Notes: generated from the letters alone by a model not told the origin. DNA of 64,000 nt from an uncultured Lachnospiraceae bacterium (GCA_947053345.1 CAMRSM010000025.1:1-64000), one strand, 5' to 3'. Numbered from the stretch's first letter, positions 46,422 to 56,068 are shown. A program made the numbers and translations.

Positions 46422-48674
46422 TCACATGCACACCCCCTTTAAACTGCGTTTATTCCGCTTCGGTGCAACTTTCCTCTCCGCAAATGAGAGAGCTGCCGTC
46501 ATCATATTGGCAATAACAAAATAGATTACTGCTGTCATTATCAGCGGAAAGAATGCCTCCATGGTACGTGAGCGTATAATGTCGGATACTTTGGTCAGAT
46601 CCTGTACAGCAATATATCCTACTACGGAAGTCATTTTTACCATGGAAATAAATTCGCCTTTCAATACAGGAATAAAATTTCTAGCCGCCTGGGGCAATAC
46701 AATCTTAAAAAATGTCTGACCTTTCGTATAGCCCAAAGCAAGGGCTGCCTCGCTTTGCCCCTTATCCACAGTTTCTATTCCTGTCCGTATCATCTCGGAT
46801 GAATAAGCCGCAAAATTAATGGAAAATCCAATCACTGCAACCAGAATTTCTGAAATATCCACCGAACCAAAAATTCCATAGTACAAAATCATCAGAAAGA
46901 CTACAATAGGGGTCCCCTGAATCACACGAACAAAGACCGCCCAGAACCATTGATTCGGCTTACAGCTGATCCGGCGCAGCATACATATCCCAAAGCCAAG
47001 GCACAGACCAAAAAATCCTGAAAAGACAGAAATCAGTATGGTGATGCCAAGCCCCCGCAAAATCAGCCGCCAGCGTCCCTCCACTACAAAAGTGCTTTGG
47101 AAACTGTCCTCAAGATTTGCCCAGAAACCTTTTTCCTGCAATTCCACATCCAAATCACGCACCAGAAGTACCATAGCTGAGTCATAATGAGTGTCTGCAA
47201 AGTCTACCCGCTTCGCTCTTTCTTCCGTGATGGACAGGCTTCCGCTGACCACATCCGCCTTCCCGCTTTCAAGGGCGGTTATGAGCGAAGCAAATTCACA
47301 CGTTGTCATCTCCACCTTCCTGTCCAGTTCACGTGCAATCAGAAGCAGCAGATCTATCTCAAGCCCTAAAGGTTCGCCGCTACTTCCAAGATAAGTCATA
47401 GGCTCATGGGTGCCATCATAGTAGTACCGGATGGTTCCCTTATCCCCCGGCCAGTCCTGCTCTATTAATACCTTTATGCTCTCATCCGCACCAAGCCATT
47501 TTTCCTTTAAGGATGCGATGGTTCCGTCCTCTTTAAACTTTGCAATAACTTCATTAAACTGTTCCCGCAGAGGACTCCCCTTAGGAAGAGCATATCCATA
47601 TTTATCCCGCACAACAGGTTCTTCAAAAATTTTCAGACCTTCATTTTTTGCTGCCGCAAGCTGTGCCAGCGGTTCATCCAACGCCCCCGCATCCACACGG
47701 TCTGCCTTTAGAGCCGCAACAATATCGGGAACAGAATTGTAGTAGGAAAAGTCTTGTGCATCCGCAATTACTTCTTGTAAAAGTTTATCGTAAACCCCTC
47801 CGCTTAATGCTGCAAATCTTGCCCCGGCAAAATCCGAAAGTGTCTCGTATTTTTTCTCCGTGCTCTCTTTCTGTTTTGACCTTACCATAACGGCAGTCAC
47901 CGAAGGATAAACACAATCGGAAAATTCGATATGTCTGCGCCTTTCTTCGGTGGCATTTAAATTTGCCATAATACAGTCAATGTCTCCAGCCTGGGCCGCG
48001 GCAATGATTCCGTCATAGTCGTAAATTTTAATTTCCACTTCCGCATTCAGCCACGCTCCAAACCGGTAAATCAGCTCCACATCATATCCGGTAAGAGTTG
48101 TCCCCTCATAGTAACTGAAAGGCTGAACCATCCCTGTAGTTCCCACCTTAAGCTTACAGTCCGGCATCTGTGGCATCTGTATTTCCGGCATGGTTCCCTC
48201 CGCCCTGCTTACCCAGCGGTCATACATATCATCCAGCGTCCCCTCGGCTCTTGCTTCTGAGAGAAACCGGTTCACTTTATCCTTTAAATTGTCAATCTGG
48301 CTTTTGGGTGAAATCCCCACAGCCACATCCATACTTTCTCCCAGGTTTTCCTCTAAGATCTCCACATTCTCAAGACCGCTGGCAATGGCAAATTCCATCA
48401 TTACCCGGTCATAAACAAACCCGTCCAGTTTTCCCTGGGAAATTGCAAGATACCCCGAAGTATTGCCGGAAAATGTTTTACGCTCCGCCTCCGGCAGATA
48501 TTTTTCCGCCATATACATGCCTGCTCCGCCTTCCGGAACACCAATCGTATAGGCCGGATTGTTGAGCTGTTCTATGGTAGTGATTTTTTCATTATCTTTC
48601 CTTCCACATCCCCCAAGGCAAAGTATCCCTAAAAGGGCAAATATTAAAAGCGCCATTTTTTTTTGCAAAACCAT
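46422..48674 (-). CDS. Fused lipoprotein substrate-binding domains and amino acid ABC permease
   Basis: 750 residues. A lipoprotein signal ends in LCLGGC (about 18-23). Residues about 30-165 match only the second lobe and C-terminal part of an SBP_bac_3 domain. Residues 170-395 are a complete SBP_bac_3 domain. Residues 400-510 match only the first lobe of another. The final 220 residues are a permease of the polar amino acid family with five membrane segments and the EAA loop [22 protein letters not shown]. So binding and transport are in one chain. AGGTGAGG precedes the ATG. Substrate is probably a polar amino acid. Confidence 0.92.
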   Translation of the reverse strand: MVLQKKMALLIFALLGILCLGGCGRKDNEKITTIEQLNNPAYTIGVPEGGAGMYMAEKYLPEAERKTFSGNTSGYLAISQGKLDGFVYDRVMMEFAIASGLENVEILEENLGESMDVAVGISPKSQIDNLKDKVNRFLSEARAEGTLDDMYDRWVSRAEGTMPEIQMPQMPDCKLKVGTTGMVQPFSYYEGTTLTGYDVELIYRFGAWLNAEVEIKIYDYDGIIAAAQAGDIDCIMANLNATEERRRHIEFSDCVYPSVTAVMVRSKQKESTEKKYETLSDFAGARFAALSGGVYDKLLQEVIADAQDFSYYNSVPDIVAALKADRVDAGALDEPLAQLAAAKNEGLKIFEEPVVRDKYGYALPKGSPLREQFNEVIAKFKEDGTIASLKEKWLGADESIKVLIEQDWPGDKGTIRYYYDGTHEPMTYLGSSGEPLGLEIDLLLLIARELDRKVEMTTCEFASLITALESGKADVVSGSLSITEERAKRVDFADTHYDSAMVLLVRDLDVELQEKGFWANLEDSFQSTFVVEGRWRLILRGLGITILISVFSGFFGLCLGFGICMLRRISCKPNQWFWAVFVRVIQGTPIVVFLMILYYGIFGSVDISEILVAVIGFSINFAAYSSEMIRTGIETVDKGQSEAALALGYTKGQTFFKIVLPQAARNFIPVLKGEFISMVKMTSVVGYIAVQDLTKVSDIIRSRTMEAFFPLIMTAVIYFVIANMMTAALSFAERKVAPKRNKRSLKGVCM

Positions 48675-48735
48675 TTTTCCTCACCTTTCGTCTGATATGA
48701 TCCCTCTGTCCCGGCACAGAGCTTCTATACTCCTG

Positions 48736-48882
48736 TTATATGTAGCTTCTTTCTGCGCGGAAAAAACATCCGGGTACTCCCTCGCTGTCATCTCTGTGAT
48801 GAGCCACACAGGCACGGCACTTCCTATGTCCCGGACAGTCATACGTGCATGGGCATGGTCTTTTGTTGTCACAATCTGTCAT
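48736..48882 (-). CDS. Small Cys-rich protein (DUF6485-like)
   Basis: 48 residues with seven Cys: MTDCDNKRPCPCTYDCPGHR, then CRACVAHHRDD and VPGCFF. The arrangement matches small DUF6485-type proteins of Clostridia, which likely bind a metal through Cys and His. AGGAGGCTGGAT immediately precedes the ATG, a near-ideal ribosome site. An overlapping 63-codon frame in another phase (48681-48872) lacks a ribosome site and is rejected. It lies 61 bases before the fused transporter and may be co-transcribed. Confidence 0.78.
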   Translation of the reverse strand: MTDCDNKRPCPCTYDCPGHRKCRACVAHHRDDSEGVPGCFFRAERSYI

Positions 48883-49200
48883 ATCCAGCCTCCTATCAGC
48901 CATCATTTAAAAAGCCCGTATTTTTGGTCTTTTATTCATTCACTCCTTATGCTATTATAGCACATAAGAATTTTGCTTTGGTGGGTATGGGATGATTTGC
49001 ATTTTTTCGGGTATAATTTGTTATATATTCTTCTTAATCTTTAATATATTTTTCCGTCCCGGGCAGGACCACCTGCTGCCCGCCGTGGCCACCCGTAACC
49101 GCTGCTCCCATGCTGCTCTGGCACAGACCAAACAAACAAGGGATTACGGCACGTAAGTTGTTGCCGGAATCCCTTGTTTTCAAGGCACTGATAAAGTCTG
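48883..49200. other. Intergenic region before the IS remnant
   Basis: This holds the upstream region of the Cys-rich gene and the hairpin at 49136-49177. Otherwise nothing recognised. Confidence 0.45.
49136..49177. terminator. Hairpin beside the IS remnant
   Basis: Sixteen-bp arms with one mismatch (ACAAGGGATTACGGCA / TGCCGGAATCCCTTGT), followed by TTTT on the plus strand. It may be a terminator or part of the mobile element's outer region. Confidence 0.45.
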
Positions 49201-49511
49201 ATTCTTTGAAAAAAGAATTGGGCTTTTTTCAGCGTTGCAGATCCAATGCTTCGTAAGCAGTATCGTGAAAGTTATGGGCGCACGGTAAAAGAACCGGAAA
49301 TGATGTTCAAGCTGCTGTTCTTGAAAAAGCTGTATGACCTGTCCGATGAAACTCCGGCATCGAACCAAAGAGAAAAATGGAGAATTAAGAAAAGCCCACG
49401 GGTAGCACAGAGTGGATTCGAGAGGACTGTTTGCCATGGAACTGCAAATGTATTTCACAGCATTTATGGCAAATACCAAAAGGATCACGAGGCTGGCTGT
49501 GCCGTAAAAAG
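49201..49511 (+). pseudogene. IS1182-family transposase remnant
   Basis: The first part (about 49225-49360) reads MLRKQYRESYGRTVKEPEMM then FKLLFLKKLYDLSDE, the DUF772-type N-terminus of IS1182 transposases. After a deletion the sequence continues in another frame near 49415-49500 as GLFAMELQMYFTAFMANTKR, the usual C-terminal helix of the same family. The catalytic DDE core is missing, so it is inactive. This frame change explains why only a hybrid frame (49246-49710) is open. Confidence 0.68.
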
Positions 49512-49919
49512 GCTTTCTCTTTGCGTGCTTTGGAATAAATTTGTCTGTATATGCTGTTTATATAGAGAAGAAAGAAAACTCCCGCTAAAAAAGTTAAGAG
49601 TTTTTCAGTGCCCTCATTTTCAACGGTTTGCCCGATATTTCTGTTCATTCCCTTTGTATCAAATAAGTGAATCCCCGTTCTGCCTAACCAGACCGTCAAG
49701 GGACGAGTAGTATTTTTACCGTTGCCATTTCGCCGCCGAAAACGGGGAACAGGATTTTACAATCCTGCCACAGTTTCCGTCACACTGAAAAGTTTTAACT
49801 TAAATAACTCAAAAAACACTTGACAAAACGCTTCATGCCTCACAAAGCCGTGTGCCAAAGGCTTCCCCACTTTGGCACACGGCGGTATCTCCCCAACCGG
49901 TCCACATGATCCTCATAGC
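49512..49919. other. Region after the IS remnant
   Basis: This holds the 49807-49829 segment shared with 9622-9645, and the hairpin at 49847-49883. No gene is recognised. Confidence 0.45.
49847..49883 (-). terminator. Terminator after the patatin gene
   Basis: Perfect 14-bp stem (GCCGTGTGCCAAAG / CTTTGGCACACGGC) with a 9-base loop, 37 bases downstream of the patatin stop on the minus strand. The T-run is weak. Confidence 0.6.
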
Positions 49920-50777
49920 TTAAGACAATCCGAGATACCCGCACATCGCCTCCATCCGCGCCTCCATCTGCGCACGCCCTTCCTCGTATAGCCTGCGCAA
50001 ACGCTCGACATCTTTCTCCACCCGCGAAATCTCCACCGGCTTTTGCGGGCGGATCACAAAAAGCTTCCCTGCCTGCTCCAGGGCGGTGATTTCTTTCTGC
50101 ATCTCATTGTAATGCTCCGGAACCGCGACCAGGCGCTTTGCTAACTCCGGGTATCTGCGGTAACGTCTTTCGTATGTGAGCTTCATCGCCTTTGAAGTCG
50201 GCGGTTTTTCGTACCCTGCCTGTCTTGTCAGTACCAGCACGAGTTTGTCATAGCCCTGCTCCATCGCCCTGCGGTAGGCAACCGGCTCCGCGATCCCCCC
50301 GTCCAGATAAAAGCTGCCGTTTAAATTTATCATGGAAGAAACTACCGGCATGCTGCTTGAGGCGGCGGAAGCCCGCATGATCTCCGCTTCCTTTCCCTTC
50401 TCGAAATATTCCGCCATCCCCGTGTGGCAGTTTGTTGCCACCACCTCAAAGCGCTGTTCGGAGGCAAAAAAAGTTCTCGCATCAAAGGGCAGGAGTTCAT
50501 CGGAAAGCTCGCCGAACAAGAATTTGAAATTGAAGATCCCCCCGTTGCGGACAATGTTGCGGACACCAAGGTAACGCGGGTCATTGACATAATTTAGGTT
50601 GACATCCCGGCTGCGCCCGTTCTGCTTTGACACATAATTGATTCCGTTTAAGGATCCCGCCGAGACACCGTTCACATACGCAAATTCCATTTCCTGATCC
50701 AAAAGCACATCCAGGACACCTGCCGTAAACATTCCGCGCAGCGCGCCGCCCTCCAACACCAAAGCCGCATTGATCAT
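49920..50777 (-). CDS. Patatin-like phospholipase
   Basis: 285 residues. The oxyanion loop is LEGGALRGMFTAG (about 8), the nucleophile elbow GVSAGSLNG (Ser about 40) and the catalytic Asp in YLDGGIAEPV (about 165). The layout matches YjjU-type patatins, likely hydrolysing phospholipid or lipid acyl esters in the cytoplasm. AGGAGAT precedes the ATG. It lies four bases after the CYTH gene and is co-transcribed. Confidence 0.93.
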   Translation of the reverse strand: MINAALVLEGGALRGMFTAGVLDVLLDQEMEFAYVNGVSAGSLNGINYVSKQNGRSRDVNLNYVNDPRYLGVRNIVRNGGIFNFKFLFGELSDELLPFDARTFFASEQRFEVVATNCHTGMAEYFEKGKEAEIMRASAASSSMPVVSSMINLNGSFYLDGGIAEPVAYRRAMEQGYDKLVLVLTRQAGYEKPPTSKAMKLTYERRYRRYPELAKRLVAVPEHYNEMQKEITALEQAGKLFVIRPQKPVEISRVEKDVERLRRLYEEGRAQMEARMEAMCGYLGLS

Positions 50778-50781
50778 GGTA

Positions 50782-51285
50782 TTATCTCCTATTCTCCTCA
50801 TACATTTTTTCCCATTCGGTATAGTCCGCCACTCTTGACAGATAGGCATTGCTGAATGCCCGGTCACCGCTGACATCCTCCCCGAGCCAATCCGGCGGCA
50901 CAAAATTTTTCGCTTCCTCCTCGCTTGCAAATTCAACCTCCGCAAGGACAAGTCCCGAAAGCCGCCCCTCAAATACATCCAGCTCCGCCCACAGCCTCCC
51001 CCCGACCGCGAGCACGTAACGCGATTTCTCCACCAGAGCCCCGTCAATCTTCTCCCGCAAATGCTCGTATGCCTCCCTCGTCAGCGGGAGCTCAACCTCC
51101 TCATTCTGGATCGCGTAATCCTGCGACAGGCCGGCTTTTGACTTGTAGGTAAGGATATAATCCTCGTTGCTCTTGCGGATCCGCACGATTGGACCCGAAC
51201 AGAGATAACCCTGCTCGATCTTCTTTACCTTCGCGCCGGTAAGCTCCGGCATGGTCTTTACTAGAAATTTCCTCTCGATCTCCAT
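50782..51285 (-). CDS. CYTH-domain protein
   Basis: 167 residues. The defining MEIERKFLV start is preceded by GGGGGAGGAAC. Alternating Glu/Arg strands (IRKSNEDYILTYKSK, NEEVELPLT, WAELDVFEG, LVLAEVEFASEEEA) form the triphosphate tunnel. Bacterial CYTH proteins are usually inorganic triphosphatases or, rarely, adenylate cyclases; the former is more likely. Confidence 0.93.
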   Translation of the reverse strand: MEIERKFLVKTMPELTGAKVKKIEQGYLCSGPIVRIRKSNEDYILTYKSKAGLSQDYAIQNEEVELPLTREAYEHLREKIDGALVEKSRYVLAVGGRLWAELDVFEGRLSGLVLAEVEFASEEEAKNFVPPDWLGEDVSGDRAFSNAYLSRVADYTEWEKMYEENRR

Positions 51286-51794
51286 GTTCCTCCCCCTCTT
51301 CCACACCTAGTAGACGTACCAAGAAACCATCGTCTCCTCTCCCGCACATAAGGACACAAGCACAGCAAAATTCTTCTCGCCACCCTCGGCCATCTCTCCT
51401 TCTGTAAACGTAAGGGCACTCACGGATCCCCGCAGGCCGCGGCACACTAAAATGGAAAAAATGTCTCCAAGCCCCTCCGGGAAGCGCATCACGAAAACAA
51501 CAAGCCGCAGGCCGCGGCACGGATCACTTGCAATATATTACAGCATTCCATATGCATAAATTAAGCAGCCCCGCAGATAATATCCTTACTTTTTTAGGGA
51601 AGCTTCTTTTACAAAAGACAATTTTTTCACTGCAACCGTGCCAAAGCACCCTGTTTTCGGAGCGGACAAACGGGAAAGACCGGCGGTATGCCCAGGCATC
51701 GGTCTTACAATCCGACCCGCATCTGCAGGCTTGTGTCCGCGCGGCATCCACAAGCCTGTCACGCGCAGAAAGCCGCGCAGAAACGAGGAGAACC
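51286..51794. other. Spacer with a weak small frame and a direct repeat
   Basis: A minus-strand open frame (51307-51492, MMRFPEGLGDIFSILVCRGL...) looks partly protein-like but lacks a clear ribosome site. The 16-base direct repeat CCGCAGGCCGCGGCAC occurs at 51430-51445 and 51505-51520. No confident gene. Confidence 0.4.
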
Positions 51795-52190
51795 ATGAAA
51801 AAAAACTTTGTTACCGACTTTGTCCGCTGCGGCGCTTCCGGCTGGTGCATGGAATGTATGTGGACGGGCATTGACTCCATCTTTTTCCGCAGGGACAAGC
51901 AGCTTTCCTGCCGCACCTCCGTCTGGATGTTCCCAATCTACGGTCTGGCTGCCTGCTTCTCACCAATGTGTAAAAAACTGGGCAGACACAATTCCTTCTT
52001 CCGAGGTACCATTTATATGCTTTGCATTTATGCGGCAGAATATACCACAGGTTTCCTGCTAAAAAAATGGGATGCCTGCCCTTGGGATTACAGCAAATCC
52101 AAATGGAACTACCGCGGCCTCATCCGTTTTGACTATGCACCTGCCTGGTTCTGTGCAGGATTATTTTACGAAAAGCTGCTGGAGCATTAA
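51795..52190 (+). CDS. CmpB-like putative ABC-transporter type IV membrane protein
   Basis: 131 residues starting MKKNFVTDFVRCGASGWCME after GAGGAGAA. Hydrophobic segments lie around 45-60, 70-90 and 108-125. The WDYSKSKWNYRGLI motif (about 100) is the hallmark of the CmpB-like family (PF06541), whose function is unknown. Cys is unusually frequent. The gene ends inside the stem of its terminator. Confidence 0.85.
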   Translation: MKKNFVTDFVRCGASGWCMECMWTGIDSIFFRRDKQLSCRTSVWMFPIYGLAACFSPMCKKLGRHNSFFRGTIYMLCIYAAEYTTGFLLKKWDACPWDYSKSKWNYRGLIRFDYAPAWFCAGLFYEKLLEH

Positions 52191-52210
52191 AATGACTCCG
52201 GCAGCTTTTC
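52171..52210 (+). terminator. Terminator of the CmpB-like gene
   Basis: AAAAGCTGCTGGA and its near complement (TCCGGCAGCTTTT) form a stem that contains the last codons of the gene. Convergent with the PH-domain gene at 52214. Confidence 0.65.
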
Positions 52211-52213
52211 CTC

Positions 52214-52615
52214 TTAGTCCTCATTATCATCATCCGATTCGTCCGTGTTGCCGACATCGACATTGTAGCGCGTCCTCCTGCGCAGCCTTGCCTCCTCCGA
52301 CGAGTGGATCAGGTACTCCTTGATCTCGGCGGAATGCTTGATATGCTTTAGCTCAAGCGTCGGATCCGTCGTATCCCCCGTGTAGCAGATGATCGTCCCC
52401 AAGCCGAACATCCGCTCCATCAGCGAGCGGGTGAGGCGCACATCCTGCACCTTGTACATATAGGCATCGTCTTCCGTCACGGTAAGGAAACCCCGGCGGA
52501 TATTGATCTTTTCCTCCCCGATCGAGTATTTTGTAAAATACAGGGGAAGCCCCAGGAACTTTGTCCTCTTTTTTTCGATATAGTCGTACTGTGCATTACC
52601 CTCTTCCTTTTTCAT
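52214..52615 (-). CDS. PH-domain (YdbS/bPH2-like) protein
   Basis: 133 residues. The bPH2 fold includes YDYIEKKRTKFLGLPLYFTKY, INIRRGFLTVTEDDAYMYKVQDVRL and ICYTGDTTDPTLELKHIKH. There is no obvious membrane helix, unlike many YdbS proteins. It ends in an Asp/Glu tail. GGAGG lies six bases before the chosen second ATG; an ATG six bases earlier is too close to it. Function unknown. Confidence 0.88.
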   Translation of the reverse strand: MKKEEGNAQYDYIEKKRTKFLGLPLYFTKYSIGEEKINIRRGFLTVTEDDAYMYKVQDVRLTRSLMERMFGLGTIICYTGDTTDPTLELKHIKHSAEIKEYLIHSSEEARLRRRTRYNVDVGNTDESDDDNED

Positions 52616-52675
52616 GCCCATCCTCCATATTTACACAAAACCAAAGTATGCGTATCCAATACGCCCGCCACCCTT

Positions 52676-53380
52676 TTACTCTAAAACAACGATCGAAGTA
52701 TATTCCCCGTCCCTGGAAACAATCACCTTGCCCTCCACCGGTTTTGCGCGCTCCTTAAGTTCAAATATAACATAAGCGTCACAGCTCTCCCCTGCGGCAA
52801 GTGTCACTTTCATAAACAGCATGTCCCCTTCCATACCGGTAATCTTCGGCGAGAGAACATTCTTTTCCCCACAGTCAAGCCGGTAATTGATCCCCTGCTC
52901 GGCAAACGCAAACTCCTGCTCAATCCCCGCGGTATTTGTCAGGGTAAAAGCAACCCTCATCAGCATATTCCCTTTTCCGGGCTTCACGACATATCCGCCG
53001 TTTTCCTCCAAAACGCCGTAAAGTTCATATCCCTCATACTCTACGGTAAGCCCCTCAAGACCGAACACCTCATTAAGCGACGCGTTCTCCACTACCTCCG
53101 TATTGTCACCTTTCCCCCCGTGGTCGTCCTTATCCTTCCCGCCTCCCTCCGTCGGCTGCGGAGCCGGGGTTGGTGTCGGGGTCGGTTCCGGGGATGGGGT
53201 CGGAATCGGGCTGTTCAATGCCTGCGTATAATTTTCATCGCTCCGAAGCAGCACCCCTGCGGCATACTCCGCTATAATATCCTGTTCCCCCTCGGTCAGC
53301 GGATATGTATCTGCCAGACAGCCTGTCAACATGACAAGCGAAGCTGCCGCCGCCGTTGCTAACAATAATCTCTTTCTCAC
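52676..53380 (-). CDS. Lipoprotein with Pro/Thr linker and Ig-like C-terminal domain
   Basis: 234 residues from a GTG start at 53380, eight bases after GGAGG. The signal ends in VMLTGC (lipobox, Cys about 20). A Pro/Thr repeat linker (PTPSPEPTPTPTPAPQPTE) follows around 60-80, then a Gly/Asp-rich spacer and a beta-rich domain (about 100-230) resembling DUF4352/DUF5067-type Ig-like domains. It is an extracytoplasmic membrane-anchored protein of unknown function. Confidence 0.85.
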   Translation of the reverse strand: MRKRLLLATAAAASLVMLTGCLADTYPLTEGEQDIIAEYAAGVLLRSDENYTQALNSPIPTPSPEPTPTPTPAPQPTEGGGKDKDDHGGKGDNTEVVENASLNEVFGLEGLTVEYEGYELYGVLEENGGYVVKPGKGNMLMRVAFTLTNTAGIEQEFAFAEQGINYRLDCGEKNVLSPKITGMEGDMLFMKVTLAAGESCDAYVIFELKERAKPVEGKVIVSRDGEYTSIVVLE

Positions 53381-53488
53381 AAGCCACTCCTCCAAATCCA
53401 TGATACATCCCTATCATATCACGATTTTAAGCTTTCGGCAATCGTTATCTCAGAAATATTTTATTTTCTCCGCGTGCCTTACAAAATT

Positions 53489-54991
53489 TTACACAGCGTG
53501 GGCATCCAATTCACACCAGAATTCTACGCCGTTCTCATGGTTGGCCACACCGCACTCCCGGTTGTGGGATGCCATGATCGCTTTCACGATGGACAGCCCG
53601 ATGCCGCTGCCGCCGTATTCCCTTGTGCGCGCCTTGTCCACCTTGTAAAATTTGACCCAGACCTTCTCAAGTTCCCCTGCGGGAATGCACTCGCCGGTAT
53701 TGTACACCGCAACGCGCACCACATCCCCCCGCCGGATCAATTTGACCTCAATGATATTCGAGCCGGATACATGGTTTAACGCATTGCTGACATAATTTGT
53801 AATGACTTCCTCGATCAAATACTCGTCCGCCCACACATAGACCGGGGCATCCTCCTCAAAGATCACCCTCACCTGCTTTTGTTTAACAAGGATATCAACA
53901 GACTGCAGGATTGAGCGGATCAGAGCGGCCACATCAAAACGCGCGAGCTCTATCTGGTTCTGGCCGAATTCCAGTTGGTTGAGCGTGAGCAGTTTTTTCA
54001 CCATCTTATTCATCTTCTGCGCTTCGTCAATGATGACCTCACAGTAAAACTGCCTGCTCTCCGCATCGTCGCTGATATTATCCTCAAGCCCTTCCGCATA
54101 GCCTTGGATCAACGCAATCGGGGTCTTGAGTTCGTGGGTGACATTTGACAGGAAATCCTTGCGCATCTCATCAATCTGTATCTTGTCCTGAATGTCCAGC
54201 TCAAGCTCATTGTTCACGCTCTTTAACTCGGAGATCGTTCTCTCCAGCCGCTCCGAGAGCTCATTCATGCTGTTTCCCAAAAGCGCGATCTCATCTTTCG
54301 TCTTCCCCTTATATTTCACGTCAAAGTCAAGCTCCGACATTTTTTTCGAAATCTCCGCCAGTTCAAGTACAGGCTTTGTAAAATTCCGGCTGACAAAAAA
54401 CACAACGACCGAACCTATGACCGCCACCACCGCCCCGACATACGCCAGAAAACGGTTCGCGATCGCCGCACTTTCCTGGATGCTCTCATAGTTTGTCCGG
54501 ATGAAAATCTCCATGCCGTTTTCTATCACACCGTAAAGGTCAATATAATTTGCATCCTGCCTTTTATCATACTGCGAATAGACATCGTACTCCCCATCGG
54601 AGTACAAGAGTTCAACATTCGAGATCCCGTAGCCCGGATCTCCCCCGTACACATACGTAATGCGGGAATATGTCATACGGTCTTTCGCAGTCTTGGAACT
54701 GTTCAGGGAGGCAACCAAGAAACCATTGATGATGTACACATCAATATTATTCCCGGAACAGATCTCGTTAAGGCGGTCCGTCTGTTCTTCGGTAAAGCCC
54801 GATCTTAAATCAATCTGCTCTTCCACGATCAGGCTCTTGACTTCCGCATAGCTGCTGCCGAGCATGCTGACCTTCGTCTGCCGGTAATAATCGCCCAGAA
54901 AACTCTTGTTCAATATCCAGCACAAAAAAATCATCATCGCCATACAGACAACAAGTACAAATGTAATTTTAAACCGCAGTGAATGCCTCAA
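53489..54991 (-). CDS. Two-component sensor histidine kinase
   Basis: 500 residues from a TTG start, six bases after AAGGAGAGG. Membrane segments lie at about 8-28 and 175-200, with an extracellular sensor domain between. A HAMP domain follows (about 203-255), then HisKA with the phosphorylated His in VTHELKTPIALIQGYAEG (about 285), and HATPase with N-box YVSNALNHV and G-box YGGSGIGLSIVKAI. The G1 box reads YNTGECIP, as in VanS-like kinases. The likely partner is the response regulator at 56223-56900, from which it is separated by an opposite-strand gene. Confidence 0.94.
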   Translation of the reverse strand: MRHSLRFKITFVLVVCMAMMIFLCWILNKSFLGDYYRQTKVSMLGSSYAEVKSLIVEEQIDLRSGFTEEQTDRLNEICSGNNIDVYIINGFLVASLNSSKTAKDRMTYSRITYVYGGDPGYGISNVELLYSDGEYDVYSQYDKRQDANYIDLYGVIENGMEIFIRTNYESIQESAAIANRFLAYVGAVVAVIGSVVVFFVSRNFTKPVLELAEISKKMSELDFDVKYKGKTKDEIALLGNSMNELSERLERTISELKSVNNELELDIQDKIQIDEMRKDFLSNVTHELKTPIALIQGYAEGLEDNISDDAESRQFYCEVIIDEAQKMNKMVKKLLTLNQLEFGQNQIELARFDVAALIRSILQSVDILVKQKQVRVIFEEDAPVYVWADEYLIEEVITNYVSNALNHVSGSNIIEVKLIRRGDVVRVAVYNTGECIPAGELEKVWVKFYKVDKARTREYGGSGIGLSIVKAIMASHNRECGVANHENGVEFWCELDAHAV

Positions 54992-55505
54992 TTTTTCCCT
55001 CTCCTTACTGCAATCCCCAACCCTTGCCCCGTGCAGCTTCAAATTTTGCAAATCATCCCTATCATTGTTTCTATTCTTTTATACCACTTATTTTTCATTA
55101 TTTCCACTTGTTCCTCATTATTTCACATAATCTACATAATTTCCTATCGTTCCGTAAAAAACATACCTTTTTACCCCCTTGGTTGACACTTGGAGAAAAA
55201 CACCCTCTTTCCCCATTTACCGGTATTCACTGCCCGAACCCTTACACCCTCATTCCAGCGCCCACCCCATAAAAAGCCATGCCCATTTTACTCTATTTCC
55301 CAAAAACAAAAGGGTTATTTTAGCGATACCCGGAATATCGAAAAAATCTATGGTTCTGCCAAGAAATATATTGCTTCATCCGTTATACTCCCATTCATCA
55401 CTTTTCCGTTTTGGCAGCCCGCTCTTTTTACAGGAATAACTATAAAATTCTCCACACCCATTGCGATACTAACATAATTCATTTCGATAAATATCAAAAT
55501 AGATA
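54992..55505. other. Long spacer upstream of the histidine kinase gene
   Basis: This A/T- and C-rich stretch lacks a recognised gene. A minus-strand frame around 55348-55482 (NFIVIPVKRAGCQNGKVM...) looks faintly protein-like but has no ribosome site. It may be residue of the insertion that separated the two-component genes. Confidence 0.45.
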
Positions 55506-55533
55506 TTGACATTTCTAAAAAACGTAGTAAAAT
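55506..55533 (+). promoter_or_regulatory. SigA-type promoter of the P-loop kinase gene
   Basis: TTGACA (55506-55511) and TAAAAT (55528-55533) with 16 bases between, about 90 bases upstream of the ATG. Confidence 0.65.
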
Positions 55534-55624
55534 CAATATAGTATTTAGCTGGAGGGCAATCATGGAGAAAAAGACAATCTGATATTGATATTGGCGTGTT
55601 AAGCCAGAAAGTGAGGAGAAAAAA

Positions 55625-56068
55625 ATGGTGATTGGAATTATTGGCGAAAGCTGCACGGGTAAGTCTACCCTTGCGGATAAGCTGAAATGTCTGCTTCATG
55701 CAGAAGTTTACACAGGGAAAGATTACCTGCGCTTTGCAAAAGATGAAGCGAATGCAAAAAAACTCTTTCAGAAAAAACTGGACGAGGCTGTTTCCGGCCA
55801 ACACATAATCTATGTGATTTCCGAAAAAGAGCATTTGACGCTGCTGCCGGAAAAAACTTTCAGGATCCTTGTCACAGCGGATTTGAATATCATTAAAGAA
55901 CGGTTCGCTTTGCGGATGAGAGGGAATCTCCCTGCCCCTGTAGCAGATATGCTGGAAAGAAAGCACGGATGTTTCGATAATGAAGCACACAACATCCATA
56001 TAGTATCCGGCCAGTCCGATTTAGACGAAACATGTGCTTCCATCCAGAACGTGATAAATACAATGTAA
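55625..56068 (+). CDS. Small P-loop nucleotide kinase-like protein
   Basis: 147 residues. Walker A is IGIIGESCTGKSTLAD (about 3-17). A region IIYVISEKEHLTLLP and the RFALRMRGNLPAPV lid-like stretch (Arg-rich, about 97-110) match adenylate/cytidylate kinase-like proteins of Clostridia. The substrate is unknown. It is oriented against its neighbours, sits between the response regulator and histidine kinase genes, and has its own promoter, which suggests later insertion. Confidence 0.8.
   Translation: MVIGIIGESCTGKSTLADKLKCLLHAEVYTGKDYLRFAKDEANAKKLFQKKLDEAVSGQHIIYVISEKEHLTLLPEKTFRILVTADLNIIKERFALRMRGNLPAPVADMLERKHGCFDNEAHNIHIVSGQSDLDETCASIQNVINTM

Noticed and set aside
48681-48872. 63-codon minus-strand frame upstream of the fused transporter
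   Set aside because: No ribosome site, and it overlaps a frame with an excellent ribosome site and conserved Cys pattern.
49180-49488. 102-codon minus-strand frame
   Set aside because: Antisense to the IS1182-type transposase remnant; no similarity of its own.
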